NCBI RefSeq assembly: GCF_001546855.1 | Contig: NZ_KQ958207.1 | Span: forward strand, 1-64,000 | Length of the DNA stretch: 64,000 nt | From: Megasphaera sp. MJR8396C | GTDB lineage: Bacteria > Bacillota > Negativicutes > Veillonellales > Megasphaeraceae | Direction: 5' to 3' | In this document: positions 24,578-33,630 of the stretch, one piece after another | Numbering within the stretch: position 1 is the first letter of the stretch | Layout of the letters: each line of letters starts with the position of its first letter | The notes under the pieces: model-generated | Databases searched by the model: none | Told to the model about the DNA's origin: nothing | What the model saw: the letters and a program-made list of their open reading frames with translations, nothing else | Program-made: the position numbers and the translations under genes

Positions 24578-25090
24578 ATGACCGACGACACACAAAAGGT
24601 AACCCGAACGGGACTGATACTGGCAGCGACCTTGATTTTACAAGGCCTCAGGCTGGTCATTCCCATACCGCCTCAGATCAGTCTGTTCCTCATCGGGTCT
24701 CTGGTCAACGCCTGCCTGATCACGGCCGTCCTTGCCGTCGACCGCAGAGCCGGCTTTGTCGTCGCCGCCTGCACGCCCATCTTTGCCTGGCTCGAAGGGA
24801 TGCTGCCTTTCGTTCTCTTCGTCTTTCCCGTCGCCATCGGAAACGGGGTGTACGTCTATTGTGCTTGGCGTTGGCAGAAACACGGCCTTCCGGCACTTTT
24901 AGTCGGCGCCCTGGCCAAGGCCGCTACCCTTTACGCCTTATTTTATCTGCTCTTTGCCGGCATCGAATTTCCGCCGGCTATGCGCCACCTGCTGTTGACG
25001 GCCATGAGCTGGCCCCAGATCATCACCGGTGTCATCGGAGCGCTGCTGGGCTTGGAACTCAGTCGCTATCTGAGCCACCGCCATGAATAG
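24578..25090 (+). CDS. small membrane protein, ECF S-component-like
   Basis: A 170-residue protein with about five hydrophobic helices. The start ATG at 24578 has GGGAGG upstream. Segments such as LIGSLVNACL, FVVAACTPIFAWLEG and FPVAIGNGVYVY recall S-components of ECF vitamin transporters and related ECF-like membrane proteins, but I cannot name a substrate. It is followed after 14 bases by a DUF3592 gene and then the folate operon, which makes a pterin or vitamin link conceivable but unproven. Confidence 0.6.
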   Translation: MTDDTQKVTRTGLILAATLILQGLRLVIPIPPQISLFLIGSLVNACLITAVLAVDRRAGFVVAACTPIFAWLEGMLPFVLFVFPVAIGNGVYVYCAWRWQKHGLPALLVGALAKAATLYALFYLLFAGIEFPPAMRHLLLTAMSWPQIITGVIGALLGLELSRYLSHRHE

Positions 25091-25104
25091 AAAGGATTTT
25101 TGAT

Positions 25105-25512
25105 ATGCTGCTGCAAATCTTTTATTTTATCCCGGCCATTCTCGGTACCTTGTTTATTGCCGTCGGCCTGTATCACGGTTCCAAATTTTACAGCCTCACC
25201 CGGCGCTGCACGCAGGAAGGAATGGGGACCTTGCTGGGATTTGAAGAAAAGAAGATGAAAAGTGGGACCCTCTATTATCCTGTCGTCCGCTTTACGTCCC
25301 AAGACGGAAAGACTCATCGGGCACGCTACGCCTTTGGCAATGCTGAATGGAATTATGTAGCTGGTGACGAACTGCCCCTGCGCTATAATCCGGAAAACCC
25401 GGAAGAGATTTATCTTCATCAGGTCCAAAGCCTGTGGCAGCAGTACGCCAGCCCGGTATTCATCATCCTGGGGGGCATCATCTTTATGACGTCCTATTAC
25501 TTCATCTTATAA
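25105..25512 (+). CDS. DUF3592 family membrane protein
   Basis: A 135-residue protein with one N-terminal and one C-terminal hydrophobic helix (IFYFIPAILGTLFIAVGLY; SPVFIILGGIIFMTSYYFIL) flanking a small beta-rich domain with YYPVVRFTSQDGKTH and LRYNPENPEEIYL, typical of DUF3592. No function is established for the family. It sits 27 bases before folE in the same direction and may be in the same transcript. Confidence 0.75.
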   Translation: MLLQIFYFIPAILGTLFIAVGLYHGSKFYSLTRRCTQEGMGTLLGFEEKKMKSGTLYYPVVRFTSQDGKTHRARYAFGNAEWNYVAGDELPLRYNPENPEEIYLHQVQSLWQQYASPVFIILGGIIFMTSYYFIL

Positions 25513-25539
25513 TCATACGGAAAAGGAGGAGTCGCCACA

Positions 25540-26115
25540 TTGGTAGAAAATGAAAAAGCTGTCGCCGCTATGCGGCAATTTTTAGAAGCCCTGGGGCTCG
25601 ACTTGACGGCGCTGGGAATGGAAAAGACGCCGCACCGCGTGGCTGAGACCTTTGCCCGATTTTTTTCAGGTCTTCAGGAAAACCCCGATGACGAATGGAA
25701 TAACCCCATCGTGACCCAGTCCAAGGGACTGGTCAGTGTTCGCAACATTCGCTTTCACTCGCTCTGTGAACATCACTTACTGCCTTTTTTTGGCACCGTT
25801 CACATCGTATACTACCCGAAAGCTAACCGCATCGCCGGCTTCGGTCATTTCGTTCGGGCTGTCGATATCCTGGCCCGCCGCCCGCAGCTTCAGGAACGGA
25901 TGACGGAAGAATTGTGCCAGTCCATCGTTCGCGGCCTCGATCCGGAAGGCGTCCTGATCGTCGTCAAAGCGACTCACTTATGCCTTACCATGCGCGATCA
26001 GCTGGCCATCGATTCGAATATTATGACGACGGCGACGGCCGGGTGCCTGACAGCAGGAACCGATGCCTATAAAGAAGCCTGGAAGCTGGTCATGGAGGAA
26101 AAACAAGATGGATAA
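25540..26115 (+). CDS. folE: GTP cyclohydrolase I
   Basis: A 191-residue GTP cyclohydrolase IA. It converts GTP to 7,8-dihydroneopterin triphosphate, the first step of folate and also of queuosine (preQ0) synthesis. Zn ligands are visible in SLCEHHLLPF and in the late Cys of THLCLTMRDQ. RRPQLQERMTEELC is the substrate-binding block. The start is TTG at 25540 with AAAGGAGGAG upstream. It overlaps folB by 8 bases, so the fol genes are coupled. Confidence 0.93.
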   Translation: MVENEKAVAAMRQFLEALGLDLTALGMEKTPHRVAETFARFFSGLQENPDDEWNNPIVTQSKGLVSVRNIRFHSLCEHHLLPFFGTVHIVYYPKANRIAGFGHFVRAVDILARRPQLQERMTEELCQSIVRGLDPEGVLIVVKATHLCLTMRDQLAIDSNIMTTATAGCLTAGTDAYKEAWKLVMEEKQDG

Positions 26116-26473
26116 AATCATGCTCAAAGGACTTCACTTTTGGGGGCACCACGGCTGCCTGGCATCTGAAGCAGAGCTTGGCCAGCCGTTTCACATCGAT
26201 ATATGCTTGGAAACTGACTTGTCGCAGGCCGGGGCATCCGATGACCTTCACCAGACCGTCGACTACAGTGTCGTCTATTCCCGAATCAAAGACATCGTCG
26301 AAAACCGCCGCTATCAACTCATCGAGCGGCTGGGGACGGTCATTGCCGAAGACATTCTCAGCGCCTTTCCTCCCGTCGAAGCCGTGACGGTAACCGTTCA
26401 CAAGCCCCAGGCACCGATTGGCGGTCTCTTTGACGACGCGGCGGTCGTCCTCGAAAGGCGACGGCATGGCTAG
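26108..26473 (+). CDS. folB: dihydroneopterin aldolase
   Basis: A 121-residue FolB. It converts 7,8-dihydroneopterin to 6-hydroxymethyl-7,8-dihydropterin. Visible motifs are MLKGLHFWGHHGCLASE at the start, with the conserved Gly-His and Glu, the VDYSVVYS block, and the C-terminal KPQAPI with the catalytic Lys. ATG at 26108 overlaps the folE stop (ATGGATAA) with GGAGG upstream. Confidence 0.92.
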   Translation: MDKIMLKGLHFWGHHGCLASEAELGQPFHIDICLETDLSQAGASDDLHQTVDYSVVYSRIKDIVENRRYQLIERLGTVIAEDILSAFPPVEAVTVTVHKPQAPIGGLFDDAAVVLERRRHG

Positions 26474-26945
26474 ATTTTACCTTAGCATCGGCGCCAATCT
26501 GGGGGATCGGGAAGGGACGCTGAAACGAGCCGTGGCTCTCCTCGATGCGAATCCGGACGTGACGGTTACAGCTGTGTCGCCTTTTTACGAAACGCCGCCG
26601 TGGGGCAAGGAAGATCAACCTCCTTTTATCAACGGCGCTGTCGCTGTGGAGACAAGTCTTGCCGGTCCGGATCTTCTCGAACGCTGTCTTGCCATTGAGC
26701 GGCAGCTGGGGCGGGTACGCCATGAAAAATGGGGTGCCAGGACCATCGATATCGACCTCGTTTACAGCCCGGACGAGGCCTGCCAGACTCAGACCCTGAC
26801 CTTGCCCCATCCTTATCTAACACAACGGGCTTTCGTATTGGTCCCCCTGCGGGATCTGGTGCCGGACCTCATCCTCTTTGGCCGGCCGATTGATGACTGG
26901 CTCGCTCAGCTGCCAGATACAGACGCTATCAGAAGGAAGGATTAA
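26466..26945 (+). CDS. folK: HPPK (2-amino-4-hydroxy-6-hydroxymethyldihydropteridine diphosphokinase)
   Basis: A 159-residue HPPK. It pyrophosphorylates hydroxymethyldihydropterin from ATP. Motifs: YLSIGANLGDREG at the N-terminus, YETPPWG, and RTIDIDLVY with the Mg-binding Asp pair, then HPYLTQRAFVL. ATG at 26466 overlaps the folB stop (ATGGCTAG). No folP or folC follows; the operon continues instead into a two-component system with a 2-base gap. Confidence 0.93.
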   Translation: MARFYLSIGANLGDREGTLKRAVALLDANPDVTVTAVSPFYETPPWGKEDQPPFINGAVAVETSLAGPDLLERCLAIERQLGRVRHEKWGARTIDIDLVYSPDEACQTQTLTLPHPYLTQRAFVLVPLRDLVPDLILFGRPIDDWLAQLPDTDAIRRKD

Positions 26946-26947
26946 CT

Positions 26948-27613
26948 ATGGAAAAGATACTTATTGCAGATGACGAACAACTTATGCGCCAATTGGTCAT
27001 TGATTTTTTAAAGCCTGAAGGCTACGAAATTTTAGAAGCTGTTGACGGCAAAGAAGCCCTGGATATCTACGACAAGGAACATCTGGATTTGGTCCTTCTC
27101 GACGTCATGATGCCCGGTTACGACGGCTGGACCGTATGCCGCGAAATCCGCCGGGAATCGACGGTCCCCATCATGATGCTGACCGCGAAAGGTGAAGAAA
27201 TAGACCAGCTCTTTGCCTATGATCTCGGTGCGGATGAATACATCACTAAACCCTTCAGCCCGAAGATCCTGGTAGCCAAAATAAAGGCTCTCCTGCGCCG
27301 TTCTCAGAACGATTCGGAAACGCAGGAAACCGAAGCTGGCGTGGCCATCGACCGCGATGCTCGCCAGGTCGTCCTCGACGGGAAGAATGTCGACCTCAGC
27401 CCGACGGAATATAAGCTCCTGAACTACCTGATGAGCAATACCGGCAAGGCCTTGAGCCGCCGTCAGATCCTGAATCAGATATGGAATTACGATTATTACG
27501 GTGATCTGCGCACCGTCGATACCCACATCAACCGCCTGCGCATTAAACTGGGCGACAAAGGCCGCTATATCCGGACTGTCCGCGGCTATGGATACCGTTA
27601 CGATTCCAAATGA
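26948..27613 (+). CDS. OmpR/PhoB family response regulator
   Basis: A 221-residue response regulator. The receiver domain has the acidic pair DDE at 8-10, the phosphorylation site D52 in LLDVMMPG, and the conserved Lys in TKPFSP. The C-terminal winged helix has EYKLLNYL and the tail TVRGYGYRY. It sits directly after folK and overlaps the histidine kinase start by 4 bases, forming a classic pair. The signal is unknown. Confidence 0.93.
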   Translation: MEKILIADDEQLMRQLVIDFLKPEGYEILEAVDGKEALDIYDKEHLDLVLLDVMMPGYDGWTVCREIRRESTVPIMMLTAKGEEIDQLFAYDLGADEYITKPFSPKILVAKIKALLRRSQNDSETQETEAGVAIDRDARQVVLDGKNVDLSPTEYKLLNYLMSNTGKALSRRQILNQIWNYDYYGDLRTVDTHINRLRIKLGDKGRYIRTVRGYGYRYDSK

Positions 27614-29190
27614 GACGGAAAGGCCTATTATCCTTAAAGGTTAAGACCGGCGTCTATGTCGGCTGCTTTTCCATCTTTTTCATTATCGGCCTGATGCTGG
27701 CTGTCGGCTTTGGTTTTGACCGCTACTACTATTCCATGAAAAAGGATGCCATGGTCGAAGCCAGCCAGAAAATCAGTGCTACGTACCAGAAGAAGAATGG
27801 ACCTGACGAACATTCGCTGGATTCTTTGAGCCAGCGTTACGGCGTCGACATCCTCATCGTCGACCACAGTAAGCTGGTCTACTCGTCGCGGCCCGGGCGA
27901 CGGGTGTATATACCACCGGAAAAACTTCCCAATGAACACGAAATCGTAGCCGTCGGCAAAGAAGATGAACCGCCAGAAGGCGGGCCTGACGGCAAGCCGC
28001 CGGTACACATCAAGGAACTCCTGGACCTCCTCGAGGGCAAGGAGCCCGCTGAAGGTTTGTTGGGAACGGTACACCTTTATAAGGACATGCCTGATTTTGA
28101 ATATTTTAACCTCGTCGACCGTATCCAGGACGATACGTATATCATCATCAATCAGTCCGTCGCACCGATGCAGGAAAACATCTACATCGTCCAGCATTTC
28201 ATCATCGTCTGCGGTATCGTTTGGCTCATTGTGGCCTGTGTCAGTACGCTCTACCTGACCCAGCGTATGACAAAACCGCTCATCGAATTGAAGAACCTTG
28301 CCGGCGCCATGGCCCACCTCGATTTTTCCAGTAAGTGGAAAGGCAACCTCAGCGATGAAATCGGCGAACTCGGTGAGAGCCTGAATATCTTGTCTAATCA
28401 GCTCAATGTCGCCTTGACAGCCCTTCGCCAGTCCAATGAAGAGCTGAAAAAGCAGCTCGACGTAGCCAAAGAAGTCGAACATATGCGAAAAGCCTTCCTG
28501 TCGGCCGTGTCCCATGAACTGAAGACGCCCTTGGCCATTATCCAGGGGTACGCCGAAGGCCTCGATACCCTCGATATCGATGAAGAAACGCAGCGACGCT
28601 ACTGCTCGGTCATCCACAGTGAGACCCAGAAGATGGATAAACTGGTTCGCGATCTATTGAACTTGTCCCGTTTGGAAACGGGTTCCTTCCATTTAGAGCA
28701 GACGGTCTTCGACTTTAGCGCCTTGGCAGAAGAAAGCCGGGAACGGTTCTCCAAGGTCATGGAAGACAAGGGCATCATTGCCGAATTTAATCTGCCCGAG
28801 ACTATGACCGTCTACGGCGATCCGGAACGAATCGATACGATTTTGACTAATTTCTTAAGCAATGCCATCGACTATACCGATGCCGATCAGCATATCCGCC
28901 TGTGGGCTGAAGATCTTGGCGAACGGTACCGCATCTCGATTTATAATGAAGGCAGCCATATTGCTGAAAAACATCAGCAGCGCATTTGGGAACCCTTCTA
29001 TAAGATTGATTCGTCGCGGGCCCGCAGTCCGAAGCGCATCTTCGGCGGCCACGGCTTAGGCCTGGGAACGGTGGCAGCCCTCGTGAAACTCCACGGAGAA
29101 TCTTATGGCGTGAAGAATGAAAACGGCGGCGTCACCTTCTGGTTTACCCTACGAAAAGAAGGGGACTCAACGCCCGATGAGGCATCCTAA
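27610..29190 (+). CDS. sensor histidine kinase
   Basis: A 526-residue membrane histidine kinase. TM1 at about 15-36, an external sensor domain of about 155 residues (which includes an acidic Pro/Gly stretch DEPPEGGPDGKPP at 118-130), TM2 at about 193-216, HAMP, then HisKA with His302 in SAVSHELKTPLAI and an HATPase domain with DTILTNFLSNAIDYT (N box) and GGHGLGLG (G box). It overlaps the response regulator gene by ATGA. The external domain is not a family I recognise, so the stimulus is unknown. Confidence 0.93.
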   Translation: MRRKGLLSLKVKTGVYVGCFSIFFIIGLMLAVGFGFDRYYYSMKKDAMVEASQKISATYQKKNGPDEHSLDSLSQRYGVDILIVDHSKLVYSSRPGRRVYIPPEKLPNEHEIVAVGKEDEPPEGGPDGKPPVHIKELLDLLEGKEPAEGLLGTVHLYKDMPDFEYFNLVDRIQDDTYIIINQSVAPMQENIYIVQHFIIVCGIVWLIVACVSTLYLTQRMTKPLIELKNLAGAMAHLDFSSKWKGNLSDEIGELGESLNILSNQLNVALTALRQSNEELKKQLDVAKEVEHMRKAFLSAVSHELKTPLAIIQGYAEGLDTLDIDEETQRRYCSVIHSETQKMDKLVRDLLNLSRLETGSFHLEQTVFDFSALAEESRERFSKVMEDKGIIAEFNLPETMTVYGDPERIDTILTNFLSNAIDYTDADQHIRLWAEDLGERYRISIYNEGSHIAEKHQQRIWEPFYKIDSSRARSPKRIFGGHGLGLGTVAALVKLHGESYGVKNENGGVTFWFTLRKEGDSTPDEAS

Positions 29191-29270
29191 AAGAACCTCC
29201 CTGACCCTGACCGGTCCCTTCGTTAGCATGATGTAACGAAGGGGCTGTCAGGAGGCCAGAGAGGTTCTTT
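29190..29270. terminator. compound terminator after the kinase gene
   Basis: Outer arms AAAGAACCTC and GAGGTTCTTT (29190-29199, 29261-29270) enclose an inner 10-bp hairpin CCCTTCGTTA / TAACGAAGGG at 29216-29243. It lies between convergent genes and can serve both. Confidence 0.65.
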
Positions 29271-29277
29271 GCTGTCT

Positions 29278-29805
29278 TTATGGTTGTACTTCTAAGTCTT
29301 TTCGCATCAGAAGATCGGTCTGTTGGTCATCACCGACGACGAAGGAATGAGCCCCAATCTGGTAAAAGCCGTGCTGCTTGTAAAAGTGGAGGGCTTTGGC
29401 GTTTTTCTCCCAGACACCGAGCCATATATATTTCTTTTTCTGCTGAAGGGCAGCGTCGATGGCCTGATCTATCAGATAATGTCCCAAGCCTTGGCCCTGG
29501 AACGCTTTCGTAACATAGATACGCTCAATTTCAAGAGAGTCTCCGTCGTGAATATCGGTCTGTGCCGACGACTCGTTCAGCTTCAGGTAGCCGGCCAGCT
29601 TATCGCCCCAGTACAGAAAGTAAATGGCGGCATGGGCGTCGGATAATTCGGCTCGGAGTTTTTCCGGGGCATACGCTTTGTCGAGGTAAGCTTCCATATT
29701 TTCCGGCGTGTTCATGGCGGCAAAGGTTTCAAAAAAGCACTGCCGGGAAAAGGCCTGAAGGGTGTCTAAATCATCTAGGGTGCATTGTCTAAACTGTGGG
29801 ATCAA
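29278..29805 (-). CDS. GNAT N-acetyltransferase
   Basis: A 175-residue single GNAT domain. The acetyl-CoA pyrophosphate loop is VTKAFQGQGLGHYLID near residues 98-113, followed by the C-terminal NAKALHFYKQHGFYQIG. The N-terminal FRQCTLDDLDTL and CFFETFAAMNTPENM resemble PaiA-type polyamine acetyltransferases, so spermidine/spermine or another small amine may be the substrate (tentative). AGGAGG precedes the ATG by about 10 bases. Confidence 0.8.
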   Translation of the reverse strand: MIPQFRQCTLDDLDTLQAFSRQCFFETFAAMNTPENMEAYLDKAYAPEKLRAELSDAHAAIYFLYWGDKLAGYLKLNESSAQTDIHDGDSLEIERIYVTKAFQGQGLGHYLIDQAIDAALQQKKKYIWLGVWEKNAKALHFYKQHGFYQIGAHSFVVGDDQQTDLLMRKDLEVQP

Positions 29806-29842
29806 GGTTTTTTCCTCCTGGAATATTGGTGATAGCGATGAA

Positions 29843-29885
29843 TAACCCCCTAACGCAGAACTTAAAAATCGAACGCTAGGGGGTA
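29843..29885 (-). terminator. hairpin after the small-protein gene
   Basis: ATAACCCCCTA and TAGGGGGTAT pair around a 20-base loop, downstream of the minus-strand pair ending at 29939. The T-run is short. Confidence 0.5.
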
Positions 29886-29938
29886 TGATGTATCGTACTA
29901 AACTTTGGGCTAACGGCTGTCTTTTGGGATGCAGTTCG

Positions 29939-30169
29939 TTAAAAGGAACGGTTCCCGAGGGTGGGGTGGCTGCATTTTTTCAGCGTCAGGTGGTCGACGA
30001 GGTAGCCCGCCTGTTCGAGGTCGATGTCCTCTTTTTGACCGTCGTGTTCAAAGACGCAGAGCGGCCGGTCGGTACCGACTTCGCCGCCGGGAAGGTAGAT
30101 GTATTCGCCGGTTTCGGCATCGCCGAAAATGATGCCGGCTAAGAGATGTTTTTGGGCTATTTGACTCAT
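29939..30169 (-). CDS. small hypothetical protein coupled to phosphoesterase
   Basis: A 76-residue soluble protein. It is real by context: its ATG overlaps the stop of the upstream phosphoesterase gene by 4 bases and GAGGAGG lies 8 bases before it. Segments GIIFGDAETGEYIYLPGGEVG and CVFEHDGQKEDIDL suggest a small beta-rich fold. I recognise no family. Translational coupling suggests that it works with or modulates the phosphoesterase. Confidence 0.6.
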   Translation of the reverse strand: MSQIAQKHLLAGIIFGDAETGEYIYLPGGEVGTDRPLCVFEHDGQKEDIDLEQAGYLVDHLTLKKCSHPTLGNRSF

Positions 30170-30891
30170 GGCAGGGCCTCCTCGCCGTCGAATTTAATTT
30201 CAAGGAGCTTGCAGTCCCGATAGTCTGCCGAAACGAGGTGGAGCAGAGTCCCGTTATAGCGGCGGGGGAACATCGTCCCAGGCTGCATGCCGTGGAGATG
30301 GCCGAAGATGCAGAGTGGCACCTTGTATTTTTCTAAGAGTTCTGTAAAGCCGCTGGGCTTGGTAAGGTCGCAGACTGGTGGATAGTGGAGCATGAGAATC
30401 GTAGGACCGCCGCCCAGTTTTTCCGCCTCCTGCAGCGTTCGTTCGACGCGCAGCAGTTCGCGGCGGTACGGCTTGGCATCCCGTTCTTCTTGGTAATGGA
30501 TGTCGCCCGGGCAGATCCAGCCGTGAGTGCCGCAGATGATCGTGCCGTCGTCGAGAACGGCCGTTGAACCGTAGAGATAGTGCATGTTATTTTCGGCATC
30601 CATGCGGTTCAGTTTTCCAGCACTGGCCCACCAGTAATCGTGATTGCCGCGGATGATGAGCTTTTTGCCCGGCAAGGCGCGGATTTGATCGAGGTCCTCC
30701 TGGGCTTCGTCGAGGCGCATGGCCCACGACGTATCGCCGGCAATGAGGACGGTATCGTCATCGGTGACTCTGTTTTTCCAGTCTTCGGCAATGCGCTGCC
30801 AATGATTTTTCCAGCGGGGGCCGAAGACTTCCATCGGCTTTTTTGGCGGATTGCCCGATAAATGTAAGTCACCTATTGCAAATAAACGCAT
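30166..30891 (-). CDS. calcineurin-like metallophosphoesterase
   Basis: A 241-residue calcineurin-type phosphoesterase. Metal-binding motifs are complete: GDLHLSG (7-13), GDTSWA, GNHDYWW, and the late GHLHG. It hydrolyses phosphomonoesters or diesters; the substrate is unknown. Its length and the SWAMRLDEA insert fit a stand-alone Firmicutes subgroup. First gene of a two-gene unit with the small protein downstream. Confidence 0.88.
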   Translation of the reverse strand: MRLFAIGDLHLSGNPPKKPMEVFGPRWKNHWQRIAEDWKNRVTDDDTVLIAGDTSWAMRLDEAQEDLDQIRALPGKKLIIRGNHDYWWASAGKLNRMDAENNMHYLYGSTAVLDDGTIICGTHGWICPGDIHYQEERDAKPYRRELLRVERTLQEAEKLGGGPTILMLHYPPVCDLTKPSGFTELLEKYKVPLCIFGHLHGMQPGTMFPRRYNGTLLHLVSADYRDCKLLEIKFDGEEALP

Positions 30892-30914
30892 AAATGGATA
30901 AGGACCGTCCTTTC

Positions 30915-31703
30915 TTATAGTTCATGAAGCCGCGTCTGCAGTTCATGGATGAAATGCGCTGAATGGCCTCCGTTTGCAATCTGGGGAATCATGTAGCCGA
31001 CAAAGAGCGGGTTGGTCAGAAAGCGCGGGATGATTTTGACATATAAGGCATCATCATCGGGAAAGTCATAGAAAAAGATGTTGTAACTGTCGTTAAAGCG
31101 GATAAAGGAGTGCATGAAATAATGGGCCGTCGTCTGCATGCAGCGGACGAATTTGCCGAGCTTTTTCCGGTCCTTCAAGATGAGGTTGACTTCGTAAAAG
31201 CCGATGATGGGCCGTTTCGACAGGTTGACCGTAAGGCCCTCTTCTTCGAAAATGGTGGGACCGACGAAGTGGAAGGGCTTTATCTCTTCATGGTAGTCAT
31301 AGTCTTTAAAGCCGACGATCTGCGAATGGGGATGGTGAATCGTTCCACCGGACATGTAGCCGTGGTTCCGATAGAAGACAACCGATTTAAATTTGCCCAT
31401 ATCCTTGACTTGCTGCCATTTTTCGAGGCCGAATTCGATGAGTTTTTGGGCGTATTCCGGTGTATAGTCGGAGAACTCGCCGTCACAGTCATCGGTCTCG
31501 ATGATGAGGGTCTGCCACGAGTCCTTGAGGACCGGAAAGGCATTTTCAAGCCAAATCATATGGCCCCGTTTTTCCATGACGTTCTTCAAATGGGCGACGT
31601 CACAGAAGGGGCAATACCTTTCGTCGCGATGGACCGTATCGGGCTTCGTCTTGCCCAGGTCCAGATTATATTCTAAAATGTGGGATAAGGGATTTTCGTA
31701 CAT
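30915..31703 (-). CDS. DUF4931 / GalT-like protein
   Basis: A 262-residue protein of the DUF4931 family, related to galactose-1-phosphate uridylyltransferase and the HIT superfamily. CPFC near the N-terminus suggests Zn binding. The HIT-type motif GTIHHPHSQIVG carries the candidate nucleophile His. The reaction is likely nucleotidyl transfer or hydrolysis, with unknown substrate. I chose ATG at 31703 because AAAGGAG lies 7 bases upstream; the open frame extends 54 codons further but without a start signal. Confidence 0.8.
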   Translation of the reverse strand: MYENPLSHILEYNLDLGKTKPDTVHRDERYCPFCDVAHLKNVMEKRGHMIWLENAFPVLKDSWQTLIIETDDCDGEFSDYTPEYAQKLIEFGLEKWQQVKDMGKFKSVVFYRNHGYMSGGTIHHPHSQIVGFKDYDYHEEIKPFHFVGPTIFEEEGLTVNLSKRPIIGFYEVNLILKDRKKLGKFVRCMQTTAHYFMHSFIRFNDSYNIFFYDFPDDDALYVKIIPRFLTNPLFVGYMIPQIANGGHSAHFIHELQTRLHEL

Positions 31704-32057
31704 ACGACCGCTCCTTTTGATGCTTCTTATACATTGTAGCATAGAGAGAGGCAATTTCAAACTGCAATACGACAAAAGGATGTCCGCCAGGCACCGCAGA
31801 AGGGCAGTCAAAGTGGGGGCATCCTTAATTTCATTAATTATAGGCAATTCTAGGGGCCTTGTCAAATCGGTCTCGTCTGAAAAAAATATGAAAAATCGCG
31901 AAAACGGTGTGACTAAAACTAGAGTAATGTGGTATGATATTGAGTTGAGGATTGATTAAAATCAAGCATGGACTTCCATGATTTTCATTCCATAACTGCC
32001 CTTTCATGTACGTTGTGAAGGTTTTTCGATAGATGATGTGTAAAGGAGGAACTATAC
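31704..32057. promoter_or_regulatory. deoD leader region
   Basis: An extended -10 TGGTATGAT (31931-31938) lies about 110 bases before deoD, with a poor -35. The predicted leader contains a hairpin CATGGA-CT-TCCATG at 31967-31980 flanked by AAAATCA and ATTTT, which could attenuate transcription. No gene is seen in the remaining sequence. Confidence 0.4.
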
Positions 32058-32765
32058 ATGAGTATTCATATTGCTGCCCGCGACGGCGAAATCGCCGATC
32101 GCATCCTACTTCCCGGAGATCCGCTGCGTGCGAAATATATTGCTGAAAATTTTTTGGATGACACCTTCTGCTATACCCGGATCCGCAATATCCTCGGCTA
32201 TACCGGAACCTATAAAGGCGTCCGCCTGTCCGTTCAAGGGACGGGTATGGGGATTCCTTCCATTTCTATTTACGCGACGGAATTGATGCGCGACTACGGC
32301 GTCAAAAAGCTGATTCGCGTCGGTACCTGCGGTGCCATGCGCCAGGATATCAAACTCCGCGACGTCATCATGGCCCAGGGGGCGACGACCGATTCGTCGA
32401 TTATCCGCAATATTTTCGGCGGCTCGATCAACTATGCGCCCTTAGCGGACTTTACCCTCTTGTGCCAGGCTTATGGTCAGGCAGCGGCCCTCGGCGTCCC
32501 GGCAAGGGTCGGCAACGTCGTCTCTGTCGACCGCTTTTACGATGAAGAAATCGACAACGAAAAACTGACCCAGTACGGCATCATGGCCGTCGAAATGGAA
32601 ACGGCCGGCCTCTATACGGCAGCGGCTAAATTCGGAGCCAAGGCCTTGGGACTGTTTACGGTCAGCGACCACTTATTGACCGGAGAAGCCTGCACGCCGG
32701 AAGAACGGCAGACGTCCTTTGATGATATGATTCAGATTGCCTTAGAAACGGCTATCTTGGAGTGA
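32058..32765 (+). CDS. deoD: purine-nucleoside phosphorylase
   Basis: A 235-residue hexameric-type (DeoD) purine nucleoside phosphorylase. It splits purine (deoxy)nucleosides with phosphate into base and (deoxy)ribose-1-phosphate. Motifs: [17 protein letters not shown] at the start, RVGTCGAM, the VEMETAGLY block, and the catalytic Asp in [18 protein letters not shown] precedes the ATG. An amidohydrolase gene follows after 7 bases, so the two are probably co-transcribed. Confidence 0.93.
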   Translation: MSIHIAARDGEIADRILLPGDPLRAKYIAENFLDDTFCYTRIRNILGYTGTYKGVRLSVQGTGMGIPSISIYATELMRDYGVKKLIRVGTCGAMRQDIKLRDVIMAQGATTDSSIIRNIFGGSINYAPLADFTLLCQAYGQAAALGVPARVGNVVSVDRFYDEEIDNEKLTQYGIMAVEMETAGLYTAAAKFGAKALGLFTVSDHLLTGEACTPEERQTSFDDMIQIALETAILE

Positions 32766-32772
32766 GGTTTTT

Positions 32773-33597
32773 ATGAAAGTAAAAGAATTACAAGTTATTG
32801 ACAGCCACTTTCACTTTTGTGACTTTCCCGGCTTCGACCAGGTAGCCCTGGCAGCCGGCTATACCAATACGGAAGAATCACTGCACCAGGCCTTTATCGA
32901 AAACAACGTCGTCCACGGCGTCGTCATGAGCAATAAGACCTTGGATGCCAAAAAACATAACTATCCGGAGTATATGAGCTACTGCATCGGTATCGACAGC
33001 CTGACCGGCAACGACGACATGGACAGTATCGCTGCCAATGTCGAAGAAAACTTAAAGAAAAGTCAGTGCTGCGGCATCAAGCTCTATCCGGGGTACAGCC
33101 ATATCTACGTCTACGACGAGTGGTACGATCCGATTTATGAATTGGCCGAAAAGTATGATAAACCCGTCGCCATCCACACCGGGCTGACGGCGACGGCCAA
33201 TGCCCTTTTGAAATACAGCCATCCCCTGACCCTCGACGAAGCGGCTGTGCGCCATCCTAACGTCCAGTTGGTCATGTGCCACATCGGCAATCCCTTTCTG
33301 CAGGATGCCATTGCCGTCTTAGAAAAGAATCACAACGTTGCCGTCGATCTGTCCGGACTCCTTGAAGGCAAGGTGCCCGATATGGTTGCCTTCCTTCGCA
33401 ATAAACGGGGCTACATTTCCATGCTCCGGGATTGGCTCAAGTATCTCGGCGCCTATGACCGGGTCATGTTCGGGACGGACTGGCCCTTGGCTAATATTGC
33501 CGACTACATTTCATTTGTAAAAGGTTTCATCCCCGAAGCTTACTGGGATGACGTATTCTTTAATAATGCCAACCGCATCTACAAACTCGGCTTATAA
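32773..33597 (+). CDS. amidohydrolase family protein
   Basis: A 274-residue TIM-barrel metal-dependent hydrolase of the amidohydrolase 2 type. The HxH motif is in DSHFHFCDF near residue 12; AIHTG around 136 and CHIGNPF supply further metal His residues; the late Asp is in FGTDWPLANI. Substrates for this group include carboxylates that are decarboxylated and small cyclic compounds; it cannot be named here. It follows deoD by 7 bases, and queD lies 33 bases downstream. Confidence 0.8.
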   Translation: MKVKELQVIDSHFHFCDFPGFDQVALAAGYTNTEESLHQAFIENNVVHGVVMSNKTLDAKKHNYPEYMSYCIGIDSLTGNDDMDSIAANVEENLKKSQCCGIKLYPGYSHIYVYDEWYDPIYELAEKYDKPVAIHTGLTATANALLKYSHPLTLDEAAVRHPNVQLVMCHIGNPFLQDAIAVLEKNHNVAVDLSGLLEGKVPDMVAFLRNKRGYISMLRDWLKYLGAYDRVMFGTDWPLANIADYISFVKGFIPEAYWDDVFFNNANRIYKLGL

Positions 33598-33630
33598 GCC
33601 GGTGTGATGCACGGTAAGGGAGGAAATTGT

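Noticed and set aside
27634-28617. 327-codon open frame antisense to the histidine kinase
   Set aside because: Shadow frame with no ribosome binding site or recognisable motif.
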